The translations under genes and the position numbers were made by a program. Shown piece by piece: positions 34,715-47,101 of a DNA stretch of 64,000 nt. Under the pieces are notes generated by a model. That model was not told the origin of the DNA, did no database searches, and was given only the letters and a program-made list of their open reading frames with translations. Position 1 is the stretch's first letter. Every line of letters begins with the position of its first letter. The DNA comes from Bubalus kerabau (lineage: Eukaryota; Chordata; Mammalia; Artiodactyla; Bovidae): contig NC_073633.1 of the NCBI RefSeq assembly GCF_029407905.1, positions 28,286,501 to 28,350,500 of the forward strand, in the 5' to 3' direction.

Positions 34715-36131
34715 TTATCCTGATCAAGTATCCCCAACATGGAAAGTTGTACGACCTAGATCTGTGGAACATTCTGCTTCAGGTAATAGGATTCTGCATC
34801 TGGTTGCCCAGCCAATCAGAGAGGATAACACATACATGTGCTAGAAATACACCATTTCTGCCCTAGAATCAGTTTCCTGTGGTTGAAAGAGGGAGTAAAC
34901 ACTGCTTTCTAGAGACCAACTTCACAAACATTAAGGATATTTCTCACGAACTCGTAATGCAAAGAGAGCCGAAATCTTTCAGAGCTGGGTTGCCTTATGA
35001 TGGGCTGCTATTATTCAACTTGAGAGAGATTGGAATTGCAAATGTGGAAGAAAACACACTTTGGTTAGAAATTTTTTACATAAAATTTTGATAAAATTTA
35101 TAAACTTTCAAATCCCAATTTATAAATGTGCACAAATGCTATGCGTTAAATTATGTTTATGCACACCATTCTAATAGAAAAGTTATGCAACAGAGATATT
35201 ATTTCCAACTTACAAACAAGAAAACTAAAGCTGAAAGAGATCAAGTAGCTAACCTGAGATCACACGTATGGTAGGTGGCATAGTAAGAATCACAGCGCAT
35301 ATCTATCTGGCTAAGTAGTCTATAGTGTTTGGAATCTGCCACACCACCTACATTTGCGATACTCAGTAAATGTGAAGGGTTAGTGAAGGTTTATTCTAAA
35401 AACACTGGGAACCTGCTTTGTGGTTATTCTTCCTAATAACACCAAAACGTGCAACATCTGGTGAATGGATAAACGAAATGCAATTCGTTTGCCAGTGAAT
35501 TGCTATTCCTCAATAAATATGACTGAAATACTAATGTATGCTACAAGATAAATAATGTTTTAATTATGTTAAGGAATAATAGCCAGACACAAGATTACAT
35601 ATTGAACGAGTTCATGTATGTGAAATATTCATGGAAGGAACTTATAAAGTTACAAATGTGGTCAGTGGTTGCTGTGGGGCCAAGCGTGGAAATAAAGAAC
35701 AACTATAATTGGGGATGAAGGATAATTTACTAAAAATTATTAAACTGGAAATTCAAAATGGATGAATATTAGGGAATGTCACTTATACCTCAATAGAGTT
35801 GCTTAAAAATAAATAAGAATTTTGCTCTGTCTTATCTGTTACAGTCCAGGAAGAATGTTAGTTTAACTCAACATGTACATATTTATTTAAATAGTGATTT
35901 GGGGCCCACAATTTCCCTAGGACCTTTGAAAATTACAAAAGCAATGTTATCTGTGAGCTCAATATGTAGCTGGAAAAATAAAATGCATCCAGGAAAATTT
36001 ATTAGTACAAGATAGAATTAATTAAGACTGTTCAGAATCTAAATCTACTTCTTGGAATCTGGTACTGCAGATTGACTGCAAAACCTTCTTTCCAGTGAAC
36101 AACTGAAATAAGCAAAGGAAACAGCGTGGTT
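34715..36131. other. TRAV24 5' flank and unassigned sequence
   Basis: AT-rich, with no V segment or clear interspersed repeat recognised. The TRAV24 promoter remnant would lie at its start. Confidence 0.35.
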
Positions 36132-36268
36132 GTTGTTCAGTCGCTAAGTCGACTGTTTGTGACCCCAGGCACGCTAGTGTCCTCTGTCCTCCACTATGCC
36201 CTGGAGTTTGCTCAAATTCATGTCCATTGACTCAGTGATGCTATCTAACCACCTCATCTCTTCTCACC
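36132..36268 (-). mobile_element. BovB 3' end, short
   Basis: Reversed tail and GTCCATTGACTCAGTGATGC. Confidence 0.8.
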
Positions 36269-36318
36269 TAAACAGTATGGGGTAGGTGCTAAAAATCAGA
36301 GCAGTGCCTTCCACCTGT

Positions 36319-36521
36319 GTGCTCAGTTGCTCAGTCGTGTCTGACTCTTGACCCCATGGACTGTAGCCCACCAGGCTTCTCTGTCCATGGGGATTCTGCA
36401 GGCAAGAATACTGGAGAAGCTTGCCATGCCCTCCTCCAGGGGATCTTCCCAACTCAGAGGTCGAACCCAGGTCTCCCACATTGCAGGTAGATTCTTCATT
36501 GTTTGAGCCACCAGGGAAGCT
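36319..36521 (-). repeat. Bov-tA SINE
   Basis: Reversed body (GTCCATGGGGATTCTGCAGG) and tRNA-like head ending GAGCCACCAGGGAAGC. Confidence 0.9.
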
Positions 36522-36730
36522 CATGAATACTGAAACTTAAGTCTTGTTCTGGAAAGAGAAACAGGATTGGAAGGTCTCAACAGCTAACTCCTGACTTACC
36601 TTTCTAAGAAAAGAGATGCAGTTACTGTTAATAAAGGAATATCTGAAAAGTCTCATTAATGTCTCCTATTTAGAAGTATAAATGCATGTCTGGGGAGGGG
36701 CTGCGAGACTAACAGTAGTGTAATGTAGTG

Positions 36731-36947
36731 TTAGTTGCTCAGTTGTGTCTGACTCTTTGCAACCCATTGACTGAAGGCTCTACTGTAAATGGGATTTTCT
36801 GGGCAAGAATACCAGAGTGGGTTACCATGCCCTCCTCCATGGATCGAAGCCGTGTCTGAACCCTGAACCAGGGATTGAACCCACATCTCTTATGTCTCTT
36901 GCATTGGCAGGCGAGTTCTTTACCAACTAGCGCCACCTGTGAAGCCC
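36731..36947 (-). repeat. Bov-tA SINE
   Basis: Reversed Bov-tA with a small internal rearrangement near 36840-36870. Confidence 0.87.
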
Positions 36948-37417
36948 TGACACACAGAAGTCACTACAAATCAATTTCCTTTTTCTTTTCTCCAGATCAC
37001 AGCAATCAGCCCACTTGAGGAAGGATTGTGAGGACATGACCACACCATTCAGAAAACTCATTTGCTATGGAGCTTATTTCTGAGGAGACTACTAATTCCT
37101 TGATAAATTAACCCACATGTTGGAGGGTCTGTGTCCAAACCAGGAAGTATAGGGCTCCAACAGCAGGAAGCATTCCTTCAACTAATATGGCCGAATCCTG
37201 AAATCTAAAGCTATTGTAATTATCTGAAATAGAGGCCAAGCCAATTGACCACTAGATAAATTAAATAAATCTGCCTGAAGTGGCTTGTAAGGTAAAACTG
37301 TTAACATTTTTAGATAAACAAATCAAAATGAGTCCAACTTCATCTTTTATTTTAGAGTTTGAGTAGTGTGAGCTCTAGAAATACTTTTATCTTTTGCACT
37401 ACACATACATATATATT

Positions 37418-37625
37418 AGCTTCCCAGGTGGCTTACTGGTAAAGAATCCACCTGCAAAGCAGGAGACACGAGTTTGATCACTGGGTCAGGGAGATACCGT
37501 GGAGAAGGAAATGGCAACCCACTCCAGTATTCTTGCCTAGGAAATCCTTTGGATAGCAGAGCCTGGCAAGCTACGGTCCACCAGGTCACAAAAAAGGCAG
37601 ACATGATTTAACGACTAAACAACAA
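37418..37625 (+). repeat. Bov-tA SINE
   Basis: GCTTCCCAGGTGGCTTACTGG head, Bov-A body, tail CGACTAAACAACAA. Confidence 0.9.
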
Positions 37626-37911
37626 TGTATATTGCTGAACCATTCCTGGGCCCACTTGCTCATGTGGGTTGCAGTGAAGCAAAATGCAGTGTTTATCACA
37701 GGACACCAGGAAAGTCGTACATGCAGCCAGGACTCAAAATCCTAGAATTCCCAGGTGGCTGTGAGGAAACTGTTTTAAAGATAAGGTGAGGGAAGGGAGT
37801 TGTGGGTTTCATAATCAGCTTGTAGACATTCTTCTGATTCATTGTTGGTGAGTTAATCAGGAGTCAACACAATCAACCTTTTGTTTCCAACCAGTCTGAG
37901 GTCTGGTGCTT

Positions 37912-38114
37912 CCATAGTAGCTGAGACAGTAAAGCATCCACCTGCAATTCAAGAGTCCCAGGTTTGATTCCTGGTCAGGAAGATCCCCTGGAGAAGGAAA
38001 TGGCAACCCACTCCAGTATTCTTGCCTGGAGAATTCCAAGGACAGAGGAGCCTGGCAGCTACAGTTCATGAGATCGCAAAGAGTTGAACATGACTGAGCA
38101 ACTAACACACACAA
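37912..38114 (+). repeat. Bov-tA SINE
   Basis: Target duplication of 17 bp with one change, TCTGAGGTCTGGTGCTT at 37895-37911 and again at 38115-38131. Confidence 0.93.
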
Positions 38115-38272
38115 TCTGAGGTCTAGTGCTTCTGAGCACATACAGTTAACTTCTTTCACTTGGTAGGGGTTTCAGATTCTACAAAACAGCTCGAAGAACA
38201 TGGTTCAGAATGTTGCATATAGTCCTTGGCGGGGAGCTGAAGGTCCTTGACTTTGTTTAATGGCTAAACTAT

Positions 38273-38628
38273 TGGAGAAGATTCATGAGAGTCCCTTGCA
38301 CTACAAGGAGATCAAACCAGTGAATCCTAAAGGAAATCAGTCCTGAATATTCACTGGAAGCACTGATGCTGAAGCTGAAACTCCAATACTTTGGCCACCT
38401 GATGTGAAGAACTGACTCATTGGAAAAGATTCTGATGCTGGGAAAGATTGAAGGCAGGAAGAGAAGGGGATGACAGAGGATGAGATGGTTGCATGGCATT
38501 ACCAACTCTATGGACATGAGTTGAGCAAGCTCTGGGAGTTGGTGATGGACGGGGAAGCCTGGCATGCTGCAGTCCATAGGGTCTCAAGGGGTTGGACACG
38601 ACTGTGCAACTGAACTGAACTGAACTGA
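38273..38628 (+). mobile_element. BovB 3' fragment
   Basis: Plus-strand tail region (GATGACAGAGGATGAGATGG) ending ACTGAACTGAACTG. The flanking 8-bp AAACTATT (about 38266-38273 and 38628-38635) looks like a target duplication. Confidence 0.9.
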
Positions 38629-38635
38629 AACTATT

Positions 38636-40363
38636 ATAGTTTTGTCTTGCTTGATTGTTTTCTTTCTGCATTTTCTCAATTCTCTGATTAAATTTACACT
38701 TTGGGACTTGGGGAAAGTCTAGGAGCTAAAATTTTTCTACACACAAGAGGCAGAGAGAGGACATTGCAGGGGCAGATGTGGTGGTCTGCCCCATAAGGTC
38801 CTGCTCAATTATTTATAGACAGATAGATAAATAGTCTCCTGTGAGTGCTATGCATTGTTCAGGAATGCAGGATGCAACACTGAAGAGAATTAAAAGAAAA
38901 AAAGGCCTAGAGTGCAGTAGGAAGAAAACAAATTATACAGCTTCCTTTAAAAAAAAATAGACAATTTTAAATAGTGATAAGCACTTTAAAGACATACAAA
39001 ACTGTATTAAGATAGTTACTCTTGGGATGAGGAAAAGCATCTCCTCTAAGTAGGGTATGGAGGGAGGGCTCCACTCTGACACTTACTCTGCAATAACAGG
39101 CAAGGTATTGAAACTGCCTCATGTTCAATTTTATTTCTCTAAGTAGTCAGTATCTTTCTGCTGGGCACTGGGCTCAGCATTGGCATTCATTATTCCATTA
39201 ACTTTTTGTAAGAACCCTGCATGATAAATTCTACCAATAACCATAGTGCAGAGATGAGGAAATGGAAGCATAAAAATTACTGTCACAATCCCAATGTCAC
39301 ACAACCAATGAATGCTATATCTAGAAATACAACTTAAGTCTTTGGTCTTAAGCTGCCTTATGACCACTGTCTTTGCTCCACTGTCTTCCTAAAGTAGGGT
39401 GGACACGACTTTGAGTGGTTCCAGTAAGAAATGTGAACACACATGCAAATCACTTAGTGCAGCACCTTCTCTGTCACAGGCTCTCAACCAGCTGTGGAAA
39501 TGCACAAAACCTTTGAGGCTAGGAAGCCATGGCATGAAATTCCAGAGGAGTCTATCTACAAGGTAAAGCTTCAGTATTTTTCTGAGGTTTGTTTAACAGT
39601 TTGCACAGCAGATTTCATATATTATCATAAGTATCAGTGGTCTATCATGTTTCTTACTGTTAATGGGAAATAAGTTCCCATTAACTGATGTTAACTACAT
39701 TAAATATAAGGTATTTTATTGAGAGAATGGGTATCATAATATAACATAGAAAAAGTATACCAACCTGTGTTTGCTACTACTGTTTATTAGCATTTTCATA
39801 ATTGACCCTTGTCCCACTTCTCTGGATATTCCTATACTACAAGAAAGGACAGAGCAGTAAATGCAATTTGACTTAATAGAGAAAAATCTATCTTGTGCAA
39901 CAATTCCAAACTTTCTATCCAAGGTAGCCTATAACTCTGCAGCCATAATCATCTCATGTGTTGTATTTGTCATTTGGAATCAATCCCTTTCACATGTGGC
40001 AGGCAAAAGAAAAAACAAACAAAAAAACAAACAGCCAGTTTTCCTGAATCCTCTCCCTCTTGATTTCTGCACTGGGAAGTTTACTGACTGGTTCAGGCTT
40101 GGCAGCTGCTACTGTGAGTAGGCTTCCCCACAATTTAATCCAAGATCATTGGAGGGGAGCAGGGAAGCCAGAGAAGCCTCACAAAATGTTTGAGCAGGAC
40201 ACCAGGTGGCAGTATATCAGCTTTCATTCTTGCTGCACGCAGTGTGCTAGAGTGATTCTCAGAACTGAAAAACAGATTTGGACAAAGGATTCACAAAGGG
40301 GTGACATTTGAGTTGAAACATGAAGGAATTCAGAGGTGCGTCATGTTCATATTTAGGGGATAG
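38636..40363. other. Unassigned sequence and start of unit B
   Basis: From about 40060 to 40330 it aligns with 48090-48500 of unit C (shared CACAATTTA and CAGGTGGCAGT). No V segment seen in 38.6-40.1 kb. Confidence 0.4.
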
Positions 40364-40527
40364 CATCACTGGCTCAGTGGTAAGGAGTCCACCTTCGAGT
40401 GGAATCAATCCCTGGGTCTGGAAGATCCCATAGAGAAGGAAATGGCTACCCACTCCAGTATTCTTGCCTGGGAAACCCCATGGAGAGAGGATGAGTCACA
40501 CACGACTTAGTGACTAAACAACAGCAA
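40364..40527 (+). repeat. Bov-tA SINE, diverged
   Basis: Head with internal deletion, body ACTCCAGTATTCTTGCCTGG, tail CGACTTAGTGACTAAACAACA. Confidence 0.85.
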
Positions 40528-42229
40528 AGCGTCACAGGAGAGAGGGAAAAACAAGGGGCACAGATCTTGATTGGGAAGCAAGCTTGGGGTGTTTAAGGAA
40601 TGAAATCTCATTGTAGCCCTTGTTTTTCCCAGCACACTATTATTTAAGAAACTTACTAAAACATCTGGCACTGTGAACTAGTTAGTGGATGCTTTCCTCA
40701 TTTACTGATCCTGGGACAGTTGAATCTATGTTTGGCATTTTCTTTCTCAGTTCCCTTTAGCTTCCATAAACCAGTAATGTCACCACCACTGAGACTTCCA
40801 GCCACCCAGTTCTGGGGCCAAGTGCTTCTCCATAGTCCAGACCTTGCTCCTAAGCAGCCCTCTAAAATGCAACAAACTGGCTGATAATAAAAGGTAGAGA
40901 CGCTTTTCACAATTAGGAAAGATACGGCTCATTTCCCAAAGTTGTTTTGTTTTTTAAAAGAAAACAATAAAGCCTATCTCTTAGGGTTTTGACATTTGAA
41001 TTAGATAATGAATCTGAAACGCAAACCGCAGTGCCTCACATTGAGAAAAGCTCAGTAAATACCAACTTTCTTTTTTCCAGTAAATCCTACCTCTCCTTCA
41101 ATGTCCAGGTCTGTGATTTGTTACTGTTTGTTCTTTTCTCCACATCGGTTCAATGATGGAAGCTTCTAGAAAATTCACTTAATCACTTCGTTTCCTGGAG
41201 ACAGTCATTATTTCTCCCTATTTTCTGGAGTCATATTCTCCTAGCCACATTGATACACTCAGAGTACTGAAAGGACCCAGGTGGAACACCGAGATAAGGT
41301 ATTATTTTCATTTCCCTAATTAATAATAATATTAAGATCTTTATATATGTATTAGCTATCAGATATCTTATTTCTGAGTTGGATCTCCAAGATTTTGTCA
41401 TTCTTTATTATCTGTTTTCTTAATGATTTAAAGGAACTTCTAACATATTCTGCATTTGAGTCCTATTTCAGAAATATGCATTGCAAATACAGTTTATCAG
41501 TCTGTGCATTGACTTTCAAAACTCTTAGTAGTGATTTATAACAAACACACAATTAAAAAATATACTTTTATGTTCATAAGATATTAGCTTGAATATTTTG
41601 CTTGTTTTCTTTAAACTCTCTAAAAAATATACTTCGGTGGCTTCTATTGCTTCTAATATGAAGTTAGATATCGTTTTAATGATGTTTCCCAGAATTCAAT
41701 GGTTTGCAAACAGCTGCCAAAACCAGAGTGGTGGACCTGCAGAATTTCTTATTCAAATTTATGACTTTCCTCATAGCATTGCTCTTGAATAAGAAGATTG
41801 CTTTATAGGAAGTGAAGTATAGCAGTGAATGGAAGTGCTTGCTATGAGCAGAGAGGTTATAGGATGGGTAATGGATGAGGTGGTTATAAATACCTGCTAT
41901 AACCATGTGGTCATTTGCAGAAATAAGAAGAATAGCACTTATGAAAATTTGTTTTTCATTTTTATATAAATATATTTATGTATTATATTAACCAATTTTA
42001 ACTCCCCTCTCCCATTTGCTGTGTGGTAACAAGATATGCTAATATAAGTCAATCTTATATATTTTTATATCTCAGTAGTGAAGATACAGGATTCTGTGGA
42101 AAAGTGTGGCTAAGCTAGAAGAGAAAGTAACATCACCCACGAATGGATAAATGAACTTGCTATAATCTTTGAAGGATATGTTTAGACTGTTTTGGGTTGA
42201 ATGAGAAACAACTGCATCATATTAGCAAG

Positions 42230-42596
42230 AATTGTGGTTTTGGAGAAGATTCTTGAGAGTCCCTTGGACTGCAAGGAGATCAACCCAGCCAATCCTAAAA
42301 GAAATCAACCCTGAATATTCACTGAAAGGACTGCTGAGGCTGAAACTCCAACACTTTGGCCACTTGATGAGAAGAGCTATATCATTTGAAGAGACTCTGA
42401 AGCTGGGAAAGATTGAAGGCAAAAGGAGAAGAGGGCAGCAGAGGATAAGACAGTTGGATGGTATCACCAAATCAATGGACATGAATTTGAGCAAACTCCA
42501 GGAGACAGTGGAAGATAGAGGAGGCCTTGTGCTGCAGTCCATGGGGTCACAAAAAGTCAGACACGACCTAGTTTCTGAACAACAACAACATTACCA
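42230..42596 (+). mobile_element. BovB-related 3' fragment, older subfamily
   Basis: Plus strand GTTTTGGAGAAGATTCTTG to a tail ACGACCTAGTTTCTGAACAACAAC, which differs from the ACTGAACTGAA tail of most copies here. Inserted at the position that corresponds to the BovB insertion of unit A. Confidence 0.85.
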
Positions 42597-42973
42597 AGAA
42601 ACATAGTTTTGCGTTCTTCTTTATTCAAAAGCTGTTAAAAGAGTACAGATGGATGGCAAATTAACATAGAGAATATTGTAGCAGTTTTGAGCTACCTTAA
42701 CTGACTGGAAATATCTTTCCCAGAATATGCTTCCTATATTGTTCTGGCTTAGGGTTGGCCACAAAAGAAATTTGTGTGGCATTGGAAGGTTGTTGTGATG
42801 AAGCAGCCACAATCTTTATGTTTTGGGGGTTGGTGCAGGGCTCCAGGGATTATGGCTACTCACACATGTTGCTGCTGATCTGATATTTCATCTTATTGTT
42901 GACTCACAACACCTCCACTTCCCGTCAAATCTCCTCCTCATCTTCTCTTTGTCTTCGGGCAAGTATGTATTTA

Positions 42974-43677
42974 AGTTCAGTTCAGTTCAGTGCAGTTTCT
43001 CAGTCATGTCCGACTCTTTTCGACCCTATGGACTACAGCACGCCAGGCTTCCCTGTCAATCACCAATTCCCAGAGTTTACTCAAATTAATGTCCATTGAG
43101 TCAGTGATGCCATGCAACCATCTCACCCTCTGTCATCCCCTTCTCCTCCCACCTTCAATCTTTCCCAGCATCAGGGTCTTTTCAATGAGTCAGTTCTTCA
43201 CATCAGGTGGCCAAAATATTGGAGTTTCAGCTTCAGCATCAGTCCTTCCAATGAATATTCAGGTCTGATTTCCTTTAGGATGGACTGGTTTGATCTTGCA
43301 GGCCAAGGGATTCTCAAGAGTCTTCTATAACACCGTAGTTCAAAAGCATCAATTCTTCGGCACTCAGCTTACTTTATGTGCAACTCTCACCTCCATACAT
43401 GACTACTGGAAAAACCATAGCTTTGACTAGATGGACCTTTGTTGGCAAAGTAATGTCTCTGCTTTTTAATATGCTATCTAGGTTGGTCATAACTTTTCTT
43501 CCAAGGAGCAAGTGTCTTTTAATTTCATGACTATAGTCACCATCTGCAATGATTTTGGAGCCCAAAAAACAAAGTCTATCACTGTTTTCATTGTTTCCCC
43601 ATCTATTTGCCATGAAGTGATGGGACCAGAGGCCATGATCTTATTTTTCTGAATGTTGAGTTTTAAGCCAATTTTAA
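42974..43677 (-). mobile_element. BovB LINE fragment
   Basis: Reversed AGTTCAGTTCAGT tail at 42974, then RT C-terminus (LLLGRKVMTNLDSILKSRD, KVHLVKAMVFPVVMYGGES). Flanked by TTTAAG on both sides. Unit A lacks it at the matching site (about 14716). Confidence 0.9.
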
Positions 43678-44166
43678 GCATGATGTCAAATGACACTTCT
43701 CCCAAGGTCACCCACTACTGTGAGACTAAAGAAGGTGAGACGTAGACAAGTTTTAGTGTGTCTTGTGGGTTCCATTATCCTCATGGTTCTAATATGTCCT
43801 TATGAGTCACCATTTGTCCACACTTCAGTCTATTTCCAGCTTTGTTCTACAACTATTACTCTAGCTGATTAACAATGAATTTATTCTCAACACCAGATAT
43901 GAAGATAACAGCTTTGTATACACTCTTCCACCAAATCTAGTAATCCCTGAGTTCTAATCTTTATAACTAATTTCTTATTCCATACCACTGGTGGCTCTGC
44001 TTGTCTAATTGCACCTTAAGTGACATAAGTCTAAGAAGAAAGGATTCAGGAAATTATTTCCATCACGATTCCAGATAACTAGACCCAGGTGTGTGATATG
44101 AGTGTATTTTAGTGAAACTGTCGCTTTACATTAGTATGGAGCTAGTTTATAACTTTAGACAATCAG

Positions 44167-44657
44167 CCATTAAAAAGAATACATTTGAATCAGTTCTAAT
44201 GAGGTGGATGAAACTGGAGCCTATTATACAGAGTGAAGTAAGCCAGAAATAAAAACACCAATACAGTATACTAACGCATATATATGGAATTTAGAAAGAG
44301 GGTAACAATAACCCTGTGTACAAGACAGCAAAAGAGACACTGATGTATAGAACAGTCTTATGGACTCTGTGGGAGAGGGAGAGGGTGGGAAGATTTTGGA
44401 GAATGGCATTGAAACATGTAAAATATCATGTATGAAACGAGTTGCCAGTCCAGGTTCGATGCACGATACTGGATGCCTGGGGCTAGTGCACTGGGACGAC
44501 CCAGCGGGATGGTATGGGGAGGGAGGAGGGTTCAGGGTGGGGCACACATGTATACCTGTGGCGGATTCATTTTGATATTTGGCAAAACTAATACAATTAT
44601 GTAAAGTTTAAAAATAAAATAAAATTAAAATAAATAAATAAATACATAAAAAAAAAT
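44167..44657 (+). mobile_element. Bovine-type L1 3' end
   Basis: End of ORF2 and 3' UTR (CTGGGACGACCCAGCGGGAT, GGCGGATTCATTTTGATATT), then an A-rich tail. Confidence 0.92.
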
Positions 44658-44789
44658 TCAAGAGGAGAATGTATTAGTAGGAAGTTATTCTGAACACCTG
44701 AATCCAAATGACATAGAAGAAGCTTTCATTTAGAATTAATTCCTCTGTTCCAGATCACAGATTAAGAAACCACAGAGCTATCATTTCTT

Positions 44790-45050
44790 TTTTTTTTAAA
44801 TTTTATTTTATTTTTAAACTTTACATAACTGTATTAGTTTTGCCAAATATCAAAATGAATCTGCCACAGGTATACATGTGTTCCCCATCCTGAACCCTCC
44901 TCCCTCCTCCCTCCCCATTCCATCCCTCTGGGTCGTCCCAGTGCACCAGCCCCAAGCATCCAGTATCGTGCATCGAACCTGGACTGGCAACTCGTTTCAT
45001 ACATGATATTTTACATGTTTCAATGCCATTCTCCCAAATCTTTCCACCCA
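44790..45050 (-). mobile_element. Bovine-type L1 3' end just 3' of TRDV1-B
   Basis: Reversed poly(A) tail (44790-44818) and L1 3' UTR. CATTTCTT flanks both sides (about 44783 and 45050). Units A and C have the unbroken site. It lies about 78 bp downstream of the TRDV1-B nonamer. Confidence 0.9.
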
Positions 45051-45127
45051 TTTCTTGTCTGAGGTCTGCAGGTGTGCATTTCAGCTGGGATCCTGCAGCA
45101 GAGGGACTCTCTCTTATTAACCTCTGG

Positions 45128-45166
45128 GGGTTTTGTTCAGCTTTTCCTATTACTTCAAACACTGTG
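45128..45166 (-). other. V-RSS (23 bp spacer) of TRDV1-B
   Basis: Heptamer CACAGTG (45166-45160), 23-base spacer, nonamer ACAAAACCC (45136-45128), one change from consensus. Confidence 0.94.
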
Positions 45167-45737
45167 TGTTCCCAGAGAGCACAGAAATACTTTGCAGAAT
45201 GTTCCAGTTTTAAGAATGAAATAGTGAGGTTGATGGATTTACATTCTTTCTGGAAGTTTACAGAGTAGAGGCCGTCCCTTTCTTTCCTGTCTTCTGAATA
45301 CTGACGAATGAGGTAAGTCATCTCTCCACTGGGAAGCTGCTTGTACCAAAAAATCCAGTAGTCATGCACATTCCTACTTATTTCATACCGACAGTTAAGG
45401 GTGGCTACCTTTCCCAGTTGACTGATTATGACTGGCTGGTCTTGAGTAACATTCTGGGCCACACCAGATCCTGTGGAAAAAATAAGAAAACAGAGCTTAA
45501 ATAGTGAACAAAATACTGTAGAAATTAGACAAATTTTGGACCCAAATATTTACAAACCAAACTGAAATCCTAAGATGCTTGCCTTTCCCCAGTCCTCCTT
45601 TCCTCCCCTAGTCCCTGTGAAGCTCCATGTGCCTGTGTGCAGGCCTTTCACCCTGAACACTCGCACCCATGTTTGGAAGCATCCCTACCAGAGAAGGTAA
45701 AGGCCAGGAACACACAGAGCAGGCTGGAGAGCGGCAT
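45167..45737 (-). CDS. TRDV1: T-cell receptor delta variable segment, TRDV1-like (copy B)
   Basis: Leader exon 45737-45689 encodes MPLSSLLCVFLAFTFS plus one base, donor GTAGGG. The 218-bp intron ends in TTCCACAG. The V exon (45470-45167, 304 nt) joins as GSGVAQNVTQDQPVIISQ. Landmarks: VATLNCRYEIS with the first cysteine, YWIFWYKQLPSGEM, YLIRQYSEDRKERDG, LYSVNFQK, then SAKYFC with the second cysteine and end ALWE. SLLCVFLAF and IFWYKQLPS match human TRDV1. Frame, splice sites, cysteines and RSS are intact. An open frame runs on through the RSS into the L1 3' end, which is not meaningful for the rearranged gene. Ruminants are known for many TRDV1 genes, which fits the three copies here. Confidence 0.94.
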
Positions 45738-45854
45738 GAGGCGTTGATTCCCCTGCTCATATGTGTTTAATTCTGCCTCAAGCTGAGAGTTCAGTGTCTT
45801 TGAGTGCCTGGCAGCACAAATACACAGTACCTGGCTTCCTATGTGACTCCTCCC

Positions 45855-45900
45855 CATACAGGAAGTAGGGTGTCATGTTCATCGACCATGTGGTCTGTGT
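45855..45900 (-). promoter_or_regulatory. Probable TRDV1-B promoter elements
   Basis: AGGAAGT (45860-45866, plus strand) and TGTGGT (45889-45894) stand at the same distance from the ATG as in copy A. The octamer seen in copy A is replaced by ATGTTCAT. Confidence 0.4.
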
Positions 45901-47101
45901 ACAGATGAAGTCTGGCTCACCACACACCTTTACTTGGTGTACTTTTCTTTCCCTGATCATTAAGTTTGGCAGATCCTGAAAAAAGGCATGAAGAAAGAAT
46001 TAATATTAAAGGTGTGAACTGAGGGAAACTGAAGATTAAACAAGTTGACATATATTGATTCAGTAAAATAATTTTGCCATCCTGTTTAAGATATAATTTA
46101 GTATAGCCTATGAAACATTCTTGTAATCTACAGATTGGTCATTAATTTAGCCCATTCCTACTTTGCTCCATCCAGAATCTAGTGACTATTTTAAAGCAGT
46201 CACAGATCTTAGGCTTTCTGGGTGAAAAGCAATCTTATCCAAAGTAATTAATGTATCTCTGCTTTTTTTTTTTTTTTCTATTACTGAGTTGCAGGGCTCT
46301 ACTTAGGTTTTTCTATCAATAAAATTACTTCAACATGAAATGATTTTTAACAATCAGTCCATCTGAAAGTCAGAGTCTATTCAGTGGTTTTATAATTAAA
46401 TGACATTATATCAGGAATAAAATATTATTCTTTTGAAATCTGATATTGAGTTTTATGTATTAGACTTTGAGGGGGATCAGGATATTCACTCCGGTTGCCC
46501 CTAAATGTAGAATTGCACTTATTAGACCACGTGACCTAGAATCATCCTCATGTCACATTTTGTGTCTCATTGGTCCAGAGCATTCAGTCTCACTTGTCAG
46601 TTGCTCATTACTCTTTTTCTTTATAAAATAAAGTTAAGATAAACATGCCAGATCTTTCTGTGACATAATGCTATAACTCACTCTTACAAAAATTAATATC
46701 TGCAAACTGCAGACACTTAGTACTTGTCAACACCACAGAAGCCGGTGACTCAAATTCTGTACACTGTCTCATGTTCACGTGGAATGTAGCTGCCAATCTT
46801 CCATTTGGTTTCATTGCTGCAATAGATGAATTAATATAAAAGAACCAAAGGCAAATAAACAAGTATAAAAGAAAATACAGACAAGGTCTAAAAGAGTGCA
46901 AGTTCATGGATCAAAGTAACTCATGAATGAGAAGCAGGGAGGTGAGTTTGTATTTATCTGAGACATCTACTCTTCTGTCCCATTTCACATCCAAGTGCTG
47001 ACAAACAATGAATGCCCAGGCTTACAATCATTGTAATTAAGAAGAGAAGATCATGAATGACTACAGCAGCTTGCAGAGCATCATATTATATAATATAGAT
47101 A

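Larger units (their letters stand above)
40600..47101 (-). repeat. Duplicated unit B carrying TRDV1-B
   Basis: Aligns in order with unit A (9345-18700) and unit C (48.1-53.7 kb). Landmarks: GCTGATAATAAAAGG (40881), TRDV1-B, and GAGACATCTACTC near 46960. It holds its own BovB and L1 insertions. Confidence 0.75.

Noticed and set aside
44821..45462. TRDV1-B reading frame of 213 codons running past the RSS
   Set aside because: The part beyond 45166 is RSS, flank and L1 3' UTR read by chance in an open frame. The V exon ends at the heptamer.
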